Assembly (NCBI GenBank): GCA_030590485.1
Contig: JAUUYL010000014.1
Coordinates: 1-42,360 of the forward strand
Source of the DNA: Lentisphaerota bacterium
Lineage (GTDB): Bacteria > Verrucomicrobiota > Kiritimatiellia > UBA8416 > JAUUYL01
Length of the DNA stretch: 42,360 bases
Reading direction: 5' to 3'
Positions 17,969 to 26,650 of the stretch are shown here, piece by piece. The translations under genes and the position numbers were made by a program. The notes under the pieces were generated by a model. That model was not told where the DNA came from and ran no database searches. It was given only the letters and a program-made list of their open reading frames with translations. Within the stretch, counting starts at the first letter, position 1. Every line of letters starts with the position of its first letter.

Positions 17969-19057
17969 TCACGTTTTACGTTTCACGCCCCATTTCGCAA
18001 CCGCCTCGAGCAAGGCTGCAAGCGCATCCTTCTCATCAACACTCTTTACATGCTTTCCGGCGACATATACGGCGAATTTGCCATCGCCACCAGCAATTGC
18101 AATATCAGCCTCTTTAGCCTCACCCGGCCCATTCACCATACAGCCCATAACAGCCACAACTGGCTTGTTTGCAGTAGGATTAGCCTGGTAATAGGACTCG
18201 AGCGCAGTCTCGACAGAATGCGCTACATCAGCAACATCAACCTTCGTTCGCCCACAGGTAGGACAGGAAATAACATTCGTTCCAGGCGCCCTGAGTCCCA
18301 GACATCTCAAAAGCTCCAATCCTGTACGAACCTCCATCGCGGAACTGTCGGTCAAGGAAATACGAATAGTATCCCCTATTCCCTCTGATAATAAAATCCC
18401 CATCGCAACCGACGACCTTACTGTTCCCGCCATTCTCGTCCCAGCCTCAGTCACGCCAACATGAAGAGGATAAGCTGTCTTTTCGGACAACAGACGATAT
18501 GCATCGACCGTACGCGCAACATCAGAAGCCTTAACAGATATCTTTATCTCACTGTAATTAAGCTTTTCCAGAATTGCCACATGGCGCATGGCGCTCTGAA
18601 CTAAAGCCTCCGCCGTGGCACCATTATACTTTTCTTCAATATCAGACTCAAGGGAACCGCCATTAACACCTATCCTGATTGGAATGTTTCTTTCCCGCGC
18701 GGCAGCAACCACCTCGGCGACATTTGACTCGACACCAATATTGCCGGGATTAATCCTAAGCCCATCAACACCAGCCGCAATCGATGCGAGTGCCAGCTTG
18801 TAGTCAAAATGTATATCTGCAACGAGAGGTATGTCCACTTCTGAGCGTATCGACTTGAGGGCTTTAGCAGCTTCATCGTCAATCACGGCAAGACGAACAA
18901 TATCACAACCCAGTAATTGGAGTTCTCTTATCTGATCGATAGTGTTGGGAATGTCGCGGGTATCGGTCTTAGTCATAGTCTGAACCGAAATCGGCGCATT
19001 ACCACCAATAGCGACAGAACCGACATGTATTTGCTTAGTCTTGCGTCTCGAGATCAT
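17969..19057 (-). CDS. ispG: IspG (GcpE), HMBPP synthase
   Basis: A 362-residue iron-sulfur enzyme of the MEP pathway, reducing MEcPP to HMBPP. The [4Fe-4S] ligands are Cys265, Cys268 (CPTCGR) and Cys306 (GCMVNGPGE) with Glu313 completing the cluster; the TIM-barrel half includes ADIHFDYK and RINPGN. A GTG at 19063 is possible, but GAGG lies 9 bases before ATG 19057 and only 3 before the GTG, so the ATG is chosen. It overlaps rseP by 23 bp. The last residues (KRKT-stop) are encoded by a 7-bp repeat array. Confidence 0.96.
   Translation of the reverse strand: MISRRKTKQIHVGSVAIGGNAPISVQTMTKTDTRDIPNTIDQIRELQLLGCDIVRLAVIDDEAAKALKSIRSEVDIPLVADIHFDYKLALASIAAGVDGLRINPGNIGVESNVAEVVAAARERNIPIRIGVNGGSLESDIEEKYNGATAEALVQSAMRHVAILEKLNYSEIKISVKASDVARTVDAYRLLSEKTAYPLHVGVTEAGTRMAGTVRSSVAMGILLSEGIGDTIRISLTDSSAMEVRTGLELLRCLGLRAPGTNVISCPTCGRTKVDVADVAHSVETALESYYQANPTANKPVVAVMGCMVNGPGEAKEADIAIAGGDGKFAVYVAGKHVKSVDEKDALAALLEAVAKWGVKRKT
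17971..17991. repeat. 7-bp-period array at the 3' end of ispG
   Basis: Units ACGTTTT-ACGTTTC-ACGCCCC. The array overlaps the ispG stop and the last codons. The core word (CACGTTT) is shared with arrays at 31988 and 38524. Confidence 0.6.
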
Positions 19058-20504
19058 TATCACTATCCTCGGATGAAGCGTCCGTCTGCGTGTCGGGTGA
19101 TTCCACTTTCTCTATAGCGTCTCGACGGGCTTTCCACAGCTTAGGGATAAACACAAACGCATCCCTGTAGGTTACCAGCACTGCAACTAGAAGTAACAAC
19201 ACCATAAACGTATTCATCAACACAGCAACGAGTTTGGGATGGGCTTTTCGCTTGGTTACACATTCCCATAAAGAAAACATCACATGCCCACCATCCAGAA
19301 TTGGAATTGGCAACAAATTAAAAATCGCCAGATTGATGTTCAGCATTCTCAAAAACCCTAAGCCACTGAGCAAACTGGTTTTGAGCGCCATCCAAAGCAT
19401 GACAAAGATAGCAATAGGCCCACCCACGCCCTTTGCCGCCGCGCCTGCTTCTTTAGGCGTCACAAAAGCCTTTAGCATTCTAAAAAGCATCGTTGAATCA
19501 CGCTTTATTTGAGCAAATGGCTTCTTGTGGTACATCCAAGGCGGGCAGAATTCCAAGCCTGCCTGAACTCCAATCATAACCCTGTCGTACTCTTTACTAT
19601 ACTTGGGTGTGACACTTAATGTCATGATTTCACCCTGACGCGAAACGATAACATTTACTGTTTTATCACCGCGCTCTTTTACAAGTTTCACAAAATGTTC
19701 CCAATGACCGACCTTCACACCATCAAGTTCCAGAACCGCATCACCTTCCTTAAGACCTGCAGCATCAGCACTCCCCCCTTCGATTATAGCACCCAAAACA
19801 CATGAAGGAACTTCGCTAATGCCTGTGTACTCTATTTGGCCCATCTCTCCACCTTCAATATCAAGAGTATATGCCTTCTGCTCTCCATCTGCAGTTTGCA
19901 TGCTCAACGTCACACTGTTGCTTTCGCCTTTTCCAAGGAGACATTCCATCCTCACGTCGTACCATGCGTCCACAGCGTTTCCATTTACATCTACAATTTT
20001 GTCGCCAGTTCTGATTCCAAGCGCATATGCTTCGCTGTCCTCGGCTACATATATCGCTATCGGGCCAGATCCGCCTTCAATAGTCACCGCGCTGGGCGCA
20101 AAATATATGACATAAGCAAGAACAACAGCAAAAATTATATTCCCCAACGCACCAGAGACCGAAACAATTATTTTCTTCCACGGTGCAATAGCTGGCAGGT
20201 TACGAGGAACAGGTTTGTCGCCAGCATCCTTGTCGTTGGATTTGCCTTGTATGTTTTCCATTTCGGACGGATCCAGCTGCGGTAGCGCAACATATCCGCC
20301 AAAAGGTATCCATCCTATCTTATACCTGATTCCATTAATCTTCTTTTCCCATATCGACGGGCCAAACCCAATAGAGAAAGTGTCTATAACAAGACCTAGC
20401 TTCAGCGCCGTTATAAAATGACCAAACTCATGCACGAAAATCGTAAAACCGAAAAACAGCATCATTAGAATCACATATCCAACATTTGCAAAAATACCCG
20501 CCAT
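19035..20504 (-). CDS. rseP: RseP-type site-2 intramembrane metalloprotease
   Basis: A 489-residue site-2 protease of the inner membrane. The zinc motif VHEFGHF (His25, Glu26, His29) lies in TM1, and the third-ligand motif LLPIPILDGGH is near residue 408. Between them lie two PDZ domains (about 120-215 and 225-310). It cuts anti-sigma factors or signal-peptide remnants within the membrane. An acidic tail (465-489) is unusual. It starts in a TAATG overlap with dxr, in the common cdsA-dxr-rseP-ispG order. No anti-sigma partner is visible here. Confidence 0.95.
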   Translation of the reverse strand: MAGIFANVGYVILMMLFFGFTIFVHEFGHFITALKLGLVIDTFSIGFGPSIWEKKINGIRYKIGWIPFGGYVALPQLDPSEMENIQGKSNDKDAGDKPVPRNLPAIAPWKKIIVSVSGALGNIIFAVVLAYVIYFAPSAVTIEGGSGPIAIYVAEDSEAYALGIRTGDKIVDVNGNAVDAWYDVRMECLLGKGESNSVTLSMQTADGEQKAYTLDIEGGEMGQIEYTGISEVPSCVLGAIIEGGSADAAGLKEGDAVLELDGVKVGHWEHFVKLVKERGDKTVNVIVSRQGEIMTLSVTPKYSKEYDRVMIGVQAGLEFCPPWMYHKKPFAQIKRDSTMLFRMLKAFVTPKEAGAAAKGVGGPIAIFVMLWMALKTSLLSGLGFLRMLNINLAIFNLLPIPILDGGHVMFSLWECVTKRKAHPKLVAVLMNTFMVLLLLVAVLVTYRDAFVFIPKLWKARRDAIEKVESPDTQTDASSEDSDNDLETQD

Positions 20505-21685
20505 TACCTGTTCTCTCCTTCACCTGCAGTAGTCCGGGCCCATGAGTCAGCATCAAGCACCTCATCCAGCCCTGGTTTTTCAATCACTTTATGCTTACGC
20601 ATAACACATTCGACAGTCTCCCATATCCCAGGAAAGGAGATTGCCCCATCAAGAAACATCTGCACGGCCGATTCATTAGCCGCGTTCATAACCGCAGGCA
20701 TTGTCCCGCCGCATTCTCCAGCTTCACGAGCCAAGCCCAATGCAGGGAAACGGCTCATATCCGCTTCCTCAAAGTTGAGCTGGCTTATAGCACTAAAATC
20801 CATGCCAGCCAAGTTTCCATTCATTCTTTTTGGATACGTAAGCGCATATTGGATTGCGTACCGCATGTCAGGCACGCTCATCTGGGCCAAAGTACTCCCG
20901 TCAATAAACTCCACCATCGAATGGACTATGCTCTCAGGATGAATAACAACATCAATATTCCTGATGTCGATTCCGAACATCCATTTCGCCTCAATAATCT
21001 CCAGCCCTTTATTCATCAAGGTAGCAGAATCAATAGTAACCTTCTTGCCCATATCCCAGTTCGGATGATTCAGCGCCTGCTCAACAGTGACCGTACTCAA
21101 GTCGAGGTCTTTCTGGCTATAAAACGGCCCACCCGACGCCGTAAGAACCAACCTCTTGATCTTTTCTCTTTCTATTCCCTGTTCCCTGTTCCCTTTCGAC
21201 CCGCCAATACCGTCCAGACATTGGCGTATAGCTCCATGCTCACTATCTACAGGTATAAGCTTTGCGCCCGACTTCCGGCATGCTTCTGTCACGATATGTC
21301 CCCCCGCAACAAGCACTTCTTTCGTGGCAAGTGCGACATTACGGCCACCCGCAACAGCAGCAAGAACAGGTCTCAAGCCGGCAGTGCCAACAACTGAGCA
21401 GAGAACAAGATCCGCATCATCAATAGCAGCTAGCTCCTCAAGGCCATTTTCGCCGGAATGAACAGTGATATCGTCAGGAGCAGATTCAACACATCTAGCC
21501 GCAGATTCAGGGTCGGAGACAGCGACATGCTTGACGCCATATTTTGCAGCCTGAGCCAGGACTCCCTCGTAATCCTTGTTGACCGCCAGACCGGCGACAG
21601 ACAAATCGTCAGGCAATTCATCAATAACACGAAGCGTGTTAAGACCAATAGAACCAGTACTGCCTAAAACAATTACCTTCTTCAT
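20504..21685 (-). CDS. dxr: Dxr, DXP reductoisomerase with an in-frame repeat insertion
   Basis: A 393-residue MEP-pathway enzyme that makes MEP from DXP with NADPH. Visible are the Rossmann motif GSTGSIG (8-14), ALATKE, the metal-binding PVDSEHGAI (Asp147, Glu149), TASGGPF, HPNWDMGKKVTIDSATLMNK and HPESIVHSMVEF. Residues 164-171 (KGNREQGI) come from a 7-bp repeat array at 21174-21194. They fall in a variable loop between the metal site and the next strand, so activity is probably kept. It overlaps cdsA and rseP by single bases. Confidence 0.96.
   Translation of the reverse strand: MKKVIVLGSTGSIGLNTLRVIDELPDDLSVAGLAVNKDYEGVLAQAAKYGVKHVAVSDPESAARCVESAPDDITVHSGENGLEELAAIDDADLVLCSVVGTAGLRPVLAAVAGGRNVALATKEVLVAGGHIVTEACRKSGAKLIPVDSEHGAIRQCLDGIGGSKGNREQGIEREKIKRLVLTASGGPFYSQKDLDLSTVTVEQALNHPNWDMGKKVTIDSATLMNKGLEIIEAKWMFGIDIRNIDVVIHPESIVHSMVEFIDGSTLAQMSVPDMRYAIQYALTYPKRMNGNLAGMDFSAISQLNFEEADMSRFPALGLAREAGECGGTMPAVMNAANESAVQMFLDGAISFPGIWETVECVMRKHKVIEKPGLDEVLDADSWARTTAGEGENR
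21174..21194. repeat. 7-bp-period array inside dxr
   Basis: Three units ATTCCCT-GTTCCCT-GTTCCCT (21 bp). Three heptamers equal seven codons, so the reading frame of dxr is preserved. This is the only array found wholly inside a gene, away from its ends. Confidence 0.75.
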
Positions 21686-22560
21686 CAGGATATATCCAAA
21701 AAGAGCTTAATATAAATGTAGAGCACGGGTACGCCAAACAACAGGCTGTCGAAGACATCAAGTATGCCGCCCATCCCGGGCACTTTTGTACCCGAATCCT
21801 TGGCCCCGGCCGCTCGCTTGATAAGAGACTCAAACAAATCACCCAGAACTCCAACCACTGCCAGTACAAAACCCAGTATGACGGCATGAAACATCGGAAG
21901 CGTTACGTCACCCAATACACCAAGCGTCACTTTGCAAAACACAATACTTGCAACAACGGCCCAGACTACTCCTCCCGCAAGGCCTTCCCATGTCTTGGCA
22001 GGCGAAACACGCGGGAACATCTTATGCTTGCCAAACATCCGTCCGGTAAAATATGCACCTATGTCTGTTGTCTTGATAACCACAACCGAATAAAAGATCA
22101 GCATGCGGCCAGTATCACTGACCCCGATTGTCGAATGTTCAAAACCGTACGCCAACTTAGGATAAAAGTTAAAAAGATACGGCACATAGAATATTCCAAG
22201 CAATGTGCAGGAAATACCTGCTATGGGGTTTTCGCATTTTGAATCAAATAAATACGCCACAAAGACGGACAAAACAATCGCTACCAGAACAAGCTGCTCC
22301 CATCGGTAGCCCCTCAACAGCGTATCCGTATCGCTGCCGATAGTAAACATCGTGACCGCCAGCAGCATAGCTCCGCAAAAAAGCCCAAGGAATCGCCGAA
22401 CAGGGATTCCTGCATCCTTCATGAATCGGTAAAACTCCAACTGCGCGATGGTTGACATCGCAATAGCAAACAACAAGACACCAAGAGGTGGCAAGCAAGT
22501 AGCCGCAAGGGTAACTCCTGACAATATCACTATCGCACTTTTTATTCTGTATTTAAGCAT
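21685..22560 (-). CDS. cdsA: CdsA, phosphatidate cytidylyltransferase
   Basis: A 291-residue polytopic membrane enzyme that makes CDP-diacylglycerol from CTP and phosphatidate. The C-terminal family signature is present: SLIKRAAGAKD, VPGMGGILDVFDSLLFG. Two positions are off consensus (PGMGG for PGHGG, DVFD for DRxD), though the acidic metal ligands remain. About eight TM helices are visible. A GGGGA ribosome-binding site precedes the ATG. It lies 89 bp after uppS and overlaps the dxr start by one base. Confidence 0.93.
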   Translation of the reverse strand: MLKYRIKSAIVILSGVTLAATCLPPLGVLLFAIAMSTIAQLEFYRFMKDAGIPVRRFLGLFCGAMLLAVTMFTIGSDTDTLLRGYRWEQLVLVAIVLSVFVAYLFDSKCENPIAGISCTLLGIFYVPYLFNFYPKLAYGFEHSTIGVSDTGRMLIFYSVVVIKTTDIGAYFTGRMFGKHKMFPRVSPAKTWEGLAGGVVWAVVASIVFCKVTLGVLGDVTLPMFHAVILGFVLAVVGVLGDLFESLIKRAAGAKDSGTKVPGMGGILDVFDSLLFGVPVLYIYIKLFLDIS

Positions 22561-22614
22561 TTTCCCCGTTTCCCACTCTCCACGTTAACCACTCTTACCT
22601 ACCCCGTCTTTGCC

Positions 22615-22625
22615 TCGCTAGATGC
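22615..22625. repeat. Short interspersed word TCGCTAGATGC in the uppS-cdsA spacer
   Basis: The 11-mer occurs here and as its reverse complement at 31937-31947, both in spacers rich in GGGG/CCCC runs. It is probably the edge of a degenerate intergenic repeat family; two copies only are seen here. Confidence 0.3.
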
Positions 22626-22649
22626 TCGCCAAATCCACCCCGCATATCC

Positions 22650-23360
22650 TTACTTACCATCCACTCCGCCGAAGCGTCTGTTTCGGCTTGCATAATTATC
22701 GATAGCTTCATTCAGCTCAGCTTCCCTAAAATCCGGCCAGAGGACATCTGTCACATAAATCTCACTATATGATATCTGCCACAAAAGAAAGTTGCTGACC
22801 CTCATCTCCCCGCTCGTCCTGATGAGCAGTTCAGGATCAGGAATATCCGGCGCATAAAGATGACTGGCGACCGTGTCTTCCGTAATGTCGGCTGGATCAA
22901 GCTCCCCTGCCTTTACTTTCTCTGCAATCTGTCTTGCGGCATTCGCAATCTCTGTTCTACCTCCGTAACTGAGAGACAATACCAATTGTGCTTCAGTATA
23001 GTGACTGGTTGCCTCCATCACTCTTTTAAGTTCTTTTTGAACATTCTTCGGCAAATCTGACACACGCCCGATCACCCTCAAGCGAGTCTGGTTATCGTGC
23101 AGCTCTTTTTCCTCTTTCTTAAGGAAGGTCGCAAGAAGCTGCATCAACGCCTTGATTTCCAAACTTGGTCGATTCCAGTTCTCAACACTAAACGCATATA
23201 ATGTAAGATACTTGATCCCCAGCTTGCGAGCCTCGCGCAAGACCACCTTGATTGATTCCGCCCCTGCTTCATGCCCCTTAATGCGAGGCCAGCCGCGGGA
23301 TTTGGCCCAGCGGCCATTTCCATCCATAATAATCGCAACATGTTCAGGAATCTTATTCAT
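22650..23360 (-). CDS. uppS: UppS, undecaprenyl diphosphate synthase
   Basis: A 236-residue cis-prenyltransferase making the C55 carrier lipid for peptidoglycan and O-antigen. The signature IIMDGNGRWAKSRG carries the catalytic Asp13, and the FSVENWNRP, LSYGGRTEI and LLIRTSGEMRVSNFLLWQ motifs are intact. It is cytoplasmic, acting at the membrane. The sequence just upstream of its ATG is a 7-bp repeat array with no recognisable Shine-Dalgarno, and that array pairs with a second one to form a long hairpin. It precedes cdsA and the MEP genes, a common order. Confidence 0.96.
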   Translation of the reverse strand: MNKIPEHVAIIMDGNGRWAKSRGWPRIKGHEAGAESIKVVLREARKLGIKYLTLYAFSVENWNRPSLEIKALMQLLATFLKKEEKELHDNQTRLRVIGRVSDLPKNVQKELKRVMEATSHYTEAQLVLSLSYGGRTEIANAARQIAEKVKAGELDPADITEDTVASHLYAPDIPDPELLIRTSGEMRVSNFLLWQISYSEIYVTDVLWPDFREAELNEAIDNYASRNRRFGGVDGK

Positions 23361-23368
23361 AAGTAATA

Positions 23369-23441
23369 TGGACTGTGGTCTGTAGACCGTGGACTATTTG
23401 TCGCCCCCCTGCCCACAGTCCACAGTCCACAGTCCACAGTC
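23369..23441. repeat. Inverted pair of 7-bp-period arrays forming a long hairpin (purA-uppS spacer)
   Basis: The left array (23369-23396) reads TGGACTG-TGGTCTG-TAGACCG-TGGACTA. The right array (23414-23441) is four perfect CACAGTC units. They are reverse complements over 26 positions with 3 mismatches, including 10 perfect pairs at the base, with a loop of about 20 bases. In RNA this is a stable stem just upstream of uppS. Confidence 0.8.
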
Positions 23442-23448
23442 CATTATA

Positions 23449-24726
23449 TTATATCTTAACTCTTAAAGTGCTGGCACGTTTCGGGCCGACTGACAAAATT
23501 CCCAGTTCAGATCCAACCAGCTCGCACAGGCGCGCCACATAGGCCTTTGCTTTCTCAGGCAGATCATCATAGTTATCAATCTCCGTAGTCGGCTCGCACC
23601 AGCCTGGCATTTCCTCGTACTGAGGTACGCATCTCTCCATAATGCCGATGTCCGCAGGAATAGTATCATAAATCTTGCCGTCACATTCGTACGCCACACA
23701 AATCTTAATAGTTTCCAATGAGTCCATTACGTCAAGCTTGGTAATCACCAGGTAATCATAACCATTAATCATGCATGAATATTTCACAACAACAGCATCA
23801 AACCACCCGCAACGCCTGGGTCTTCCAGTGGTAGCCCCAAATTCATTGCCAACACGTCCCAGCGTTTCACCCACCTCATCACTGAGCTCAGTCGGCATAG
23901 GCCCCTCCCCAACTCTTGTAGTGTAGGCCTTGACGATCCCGACAACTCTGTCGATAGCAGACGGAGGCATGCCTGTTCCTGAACATGCTCCTGCAACAGT
24001 CGTGTTGGATGACGTCACGAAAGGATATGTGCCAAAATCAATATCCAGCATCGCACCCTGGGCGCCTTCCATAAGTATCGACTTGCCGTTTTTTATAGCT
24101 TCACTGATCATCGGTATCGTATCCACTACAAAAGGTGCAAGCCGTTCGGCTGCCTTTGTATATTCAGCAATAATCTCATCTTTATCCACGAGATCAGCAC
24201 CCATTGCCTTCAAAATCAGATTAGCATCATCAATGCGCCCCGAAATAACTTCAGGAAATGACGGGGAAATAAGATCAGCCATACGCAAACCGACACGAGC
24301 AATCTTGTCACCATAAGTTGGACCTATTCCACGTTTGGTAGTCCCTATCTTCTCACCTTCAGCCTTGCGATCTTCTGAAGCGCCATCTAACGCTCTATGA
24401 TAAGGAAACACGACGTGCGCGCGGTCACTTATAAAAAGGCGTCCCGTCACATCGATATCATCTGCCATCAGCTCATCGATCTCGGAAAGGAGCGACAACG
24501 GGTCAATAACAAGACCATTGCCCATGATGCACACCTGGTTCTCACGAAGTATTCCTGAAGGAATCAGATGCAGCACGTATTTATCCTGACCTATCTCGAC
24601 GGTATGACCTGCATTGTTACCGCCCTGAAAACGGACTACCATATCCACATCTTCAGTCAAAACATCAATTATCTTACCTTTCCCCTCATCACCCCACTGC
24701 GATCCTACTAATACTGTATTAGGCAT
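23449..24726 (-). CDS. purA: PurA, adenylosuccinate synthetase
   Basis: A 425-residue GTP-dependent enzyme joining IMP and aspartate on the way to AMP. The P-loop-like QWGDEGKGK holds Asp13 and Lys16, and catalytic His41 is in NNAGHT. The IMP and loop regions (EGAQGAMLDIDFGTYPFVT, TTRVGEGP, GRPRRCGWFD) and the C-terminal GTP-binding GPKRAST are present. GGAG precedes the ATG. It lies 28 bp after degT. guaB, the competing IMP branch, is about 3 kb away on the other strand. Confidence 0.97.
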   Translation of the reverse strand: MPNTVLVGSQWGDEGKGKIIDVLTEDVDMVVRFQGGNNAGHTVEIGQDKYVLHLIPSGILRENQVCIMGNGLVIDPLSLLSEIDELMADDIDVTGRLFISDRAHVVFPYHRALDGASEDRKAEGEKIGTTKRGIGPTYGDKIARVGLRMADLISPSFPEVISGRIDDANLILKAMGADLVDKDEIIAEYTKAAERLAPFVVDTIPMISEAIKNGKSILMEGAQGAMLDIDFGTYPFVTSSNTTVAGACSGTGMPPSAIDRVVGIVKAYTTRVGEGPMPTELSDEVGETLGRVGNEFGATTGRPRRCGWFDAVVVKYSCMINGYDYLVITKLDVMDSLETIKICVAYECDGKIYDTIPADIGIMERCVPQYEEMPGWCEPTTEIDNYDDLPEKAKAYVARLCELVGSELGILSVGPKRASTLRVKI

Positions 24727-24743
24727 TTTCTTCTCCTCTTAAC

Positions 24744-24778
24744 TTCGATATTCATTATTCGATATTCGATATTACATA
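24744..24778. repeat. 7-bp-period array at the degT 3' end
   Basis: Five units: TTCGATA-TTCATTA-TTCGATA-TTCGATA-TTACATA. It fills the degT-purA gap and encodes the last degT residues (about YVISNIE). The core word matches, as reverse complement, the array at 36538. Confidence 0.75.
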
Positions 24779-25894
24779 TTTAATCATTTCTTCTGTCAAT
24801 TCAGGATATATAGGTAATGCTATTACTTCAGCCGCCGCCTTTTCGCTTTCGGGCATATCACCCTCACGATATCCCAAGTCACTAAAACATTCCTGCACAT
24901 GTAGCGGCACAGGATAATAGATCTCAGTACCAATATCGGCATTTTGCATTCGAGCTCTCACGTCGTCTCTGCCGGCAACTCTTACTATGTACTGGTTATA
25001 TATATGATAATTAGTTATTCCGCTATCAGCGTAAACAGCCGTCGGAGGCGTTACCTCTGTCCCCGTAAATGCCGCATCATATAATTTCGCGTTTTCTCTG
25101 CGATCGGCATGCCATCCCTCCAACCTTGCAAGTTTCACATCAAGCACAACCGCCTGCAATGCATCGAGCCTGAAGTTTCCGCCCACCATCGGGTGATAAT
25201 ATTTCGGTTCTGATCCATGATTCCGCAGGCGAACCATTTTTTCAGCAAGTGCGCTATCATCAGTCACGACCATACCACCGTCACCAAACCCGCCAAGGTT
25301 CTTTGAAGGAAAGAAACTAAAGCAACCCATATCACCCATGGAACCCGCACGACATGCTTCCCCGTCCATCATACATTCACTACCTATGGCCTGCGCAGCA
25401 TCCTCTATCACTTTTAAACCAAATTCCTTGGCGACAGCAAGGAGATGTGTCATATCCGCGCATTGTCCGTACAGATGCACAGGAATCATTGCCTTTATGT
25501 TCAAATGCTTAAACCGTTCCGGAACATTCTCCAGCAGCTCACGGCATTTCTCAGGATCGATGTTGAACGATACCGGGTCAATGTCGACAAATATTGGTGT
25601 AGCACCTGTTCTTGCTATGCAACCGCCTGTGGCAAAGAACGTATAGGGTGTAGTCACAACAGCATCACCCGCCCCAACATCGAGTGCCATGAGAGCTATA
25701 AGTAATGCATCTGTACCGGATGATACACCTATGGCATGTTTTGAACCGCAATAGTCTGCAACGTTCTTTTCAAACTCTACTACCTTGGGTCCTAAAATAA
25801 AATACTGGTCATCACAGACTTCATCCATAGCCGCCCGGCATTCTTCACGTATTCCCTTATACTGACCCTTCAAATCCAACAACGGTACCTTCAT
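24755..25894 (-). CDS. DegT/DnrJ/EryC1-family sugar aminotransferase
   Basis: A 379-residue PLP-dependent enzyme of the nucleotide-sugar aminotransferase family. The internal aldimine lysine is Lys198 (SFFPSKNLGGFGDGG), with EDAAQAIGS, GTDALLIAL and the FRLDALQA segment in place. Relatives make 3- or 4-amino sugars for LPS or glycoproteins (WbpE/WlbC-like). No dehydrogenase or acetyltransferase partner is adjacent, so the exact sugar cannot be named. GGAGGG lies 3 bases before the ATG. The C-terminal residues are encoded by a 7-bp repeat array. Confidence 0.9.
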   Translation of the reverse strand: MKVPLLDLKGQYKGIREECRAAMDEVCDDQYFILGPKVVEFEKNVADYCGSKHAIGVSSGTDALLIALMALDVGAGDAVVTTPYTFFATGGCIARTGATPIFVDIDPVSFNIDPEKCRELLENVPERFKHLNIKAMIPVHLYGQCADMTHLLAVAKEFGLKVIEDAAQAIGSECMMDGEACRAGSMGDMGCFSFFPSKNLGGFGDGGMVVTDDSALAEKMVRLRNHGSEPKYYHPMVGGNFRLDALQAVVLDVKLARLEGWHADRRENAKLYDAAFTGTEVTPPTAVYADSGITNYHIYNQYIVRVAGRDDVRARMQNADIGTEIYYPVPLHVQECFSDLGYREGDMPESEKAAAEVIALPIYPELTEEMIKYVISNIE

Positions 25895-25908
25895 TTACCC
25901 TCCAGCCC

Positions 25909-25943
25909 ATGGTTAATGGTTTATGGTTTATGGTTAATGCCTT
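25909..25943. repeat. 7-bp-period array between queC and degT
   Basis: ATGGTTA-ATGGTTT-ATGGTTT-ATGGTTA and a diverged fifth unit (ATGCCTT). It lies wholly in the spacer, just upstream of the degT ribosome-binding site. Confidence 0.8.
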
Positions 25944-25957
25944 ACTCACAAACCTTT

Positions 25958-26650
25958 TCAAATACTCACGCGCGCAAATGCGCGCTCCCTTTCTACGCAG
26001 CTGGGGCATGTTCCGCATGGCTCATCGCCACCGCGATAACATGTCCACGTATGGTCATAGTCCACCCCGAGTTCCAGCCCGATCTTTACGACTTCAGACT
26101 TCGACATTTCAACAAACGGAGCTATGACCGTTACAGCATTTCTGCGATTCAAAGAAAGAACATCGTTTATTTTTTGAATAAAATCAATAGTACAATCCCA
26201 ATATCCGTAATCATCCTGGGCTTGAGCCCCATAATACAGGGAATTGACCCCTATAGATTCTGCATATGCTGCCGCAATCGACAAAAACAGCATATTCCTA
26301 TTCGGAACATAGGTCACAGGCTGATCACTATCCTCAGATGTCATTTCCGACATATCAGGAACCTCGACATCTCCATCCGTCAGTGCCGTTGAACCGCTGA
26401 TCAATTTGGCGAAGGGCGAAATGTCCATTATCTTATGTTCTGATATCCCAACGGCTTCCGCCTGCCATTTAGCCATTTCAAGCTCTTTTGAATGCTTTTG
26501 GCCATACATGACCGAAAGCGCATATACATCATCCGCCAGCAACGTCTTCTTCACATAATGCAACAGAGTCGTTGAATCCACCCCACCCGAGAGAAGGACT
26601 ACTGATGGACCGTGGACGGTGGACGGTGGACGGTGTATTGCTCTGCTCAT
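25958..26650 (-). CDS. queC: QueC, 7-cyano-7-deazaguanine synthase
   Basis: A 230-residue PP-loop enzyme turning CDG into preQ0 for queuosine. The ATP pyrophosphatase motif LLSGGVDSTT is at about 19-28, and the zinc site Cys cluster CYRGGDEPCGTCPSC is near the C-terminus. The N-terminus is odd: family members begin a few residues before SGG, while here residues 6-15 (HRPPSTVHGP) come from a TGGACGG repeat array. No ATG or GTG lies between the array and the P-loop, so these residues must be translated. queE is the next biosynthetic gene upstream. Confidence 0.94.
   Translation of the reverse strand: MSRAIHRPPSTVHGPSVVLLSGGVDSTTLLHYVKKTLLADDVYALSVMYGQKHSKELEMAKWQAEAVGISEHKIMDISPFAKLISGSTALTDGDVEVPDMSEMTSEDSDQPVTYVPNRNMLFLSIAAAYAESIGVNSLYYGAQAQDDYGYWDCTIDFIQKINDVLSLNRRNAVTVIAPFVEMSKSEVVKIGLELGVDYDHTWTCYRGGDEPCGTCPSCVERERAFARVSI
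26606..26633. repeat. 7-bp-period array inside the queC start region
   Basis: Four units TGGACCG-TGGACGG-TGGACGG-TGGACGG encode queC codons 6-15. The word is related to the TGGACTG array at 23369. Confidence 0.8.

Noticed and set aside
23369-23441. CRISPR array in the purA-uppS spacer
   Set aside because: Repeat units are 7 bp with no spacers between them and there are no cas genes; these are tandem repeats.
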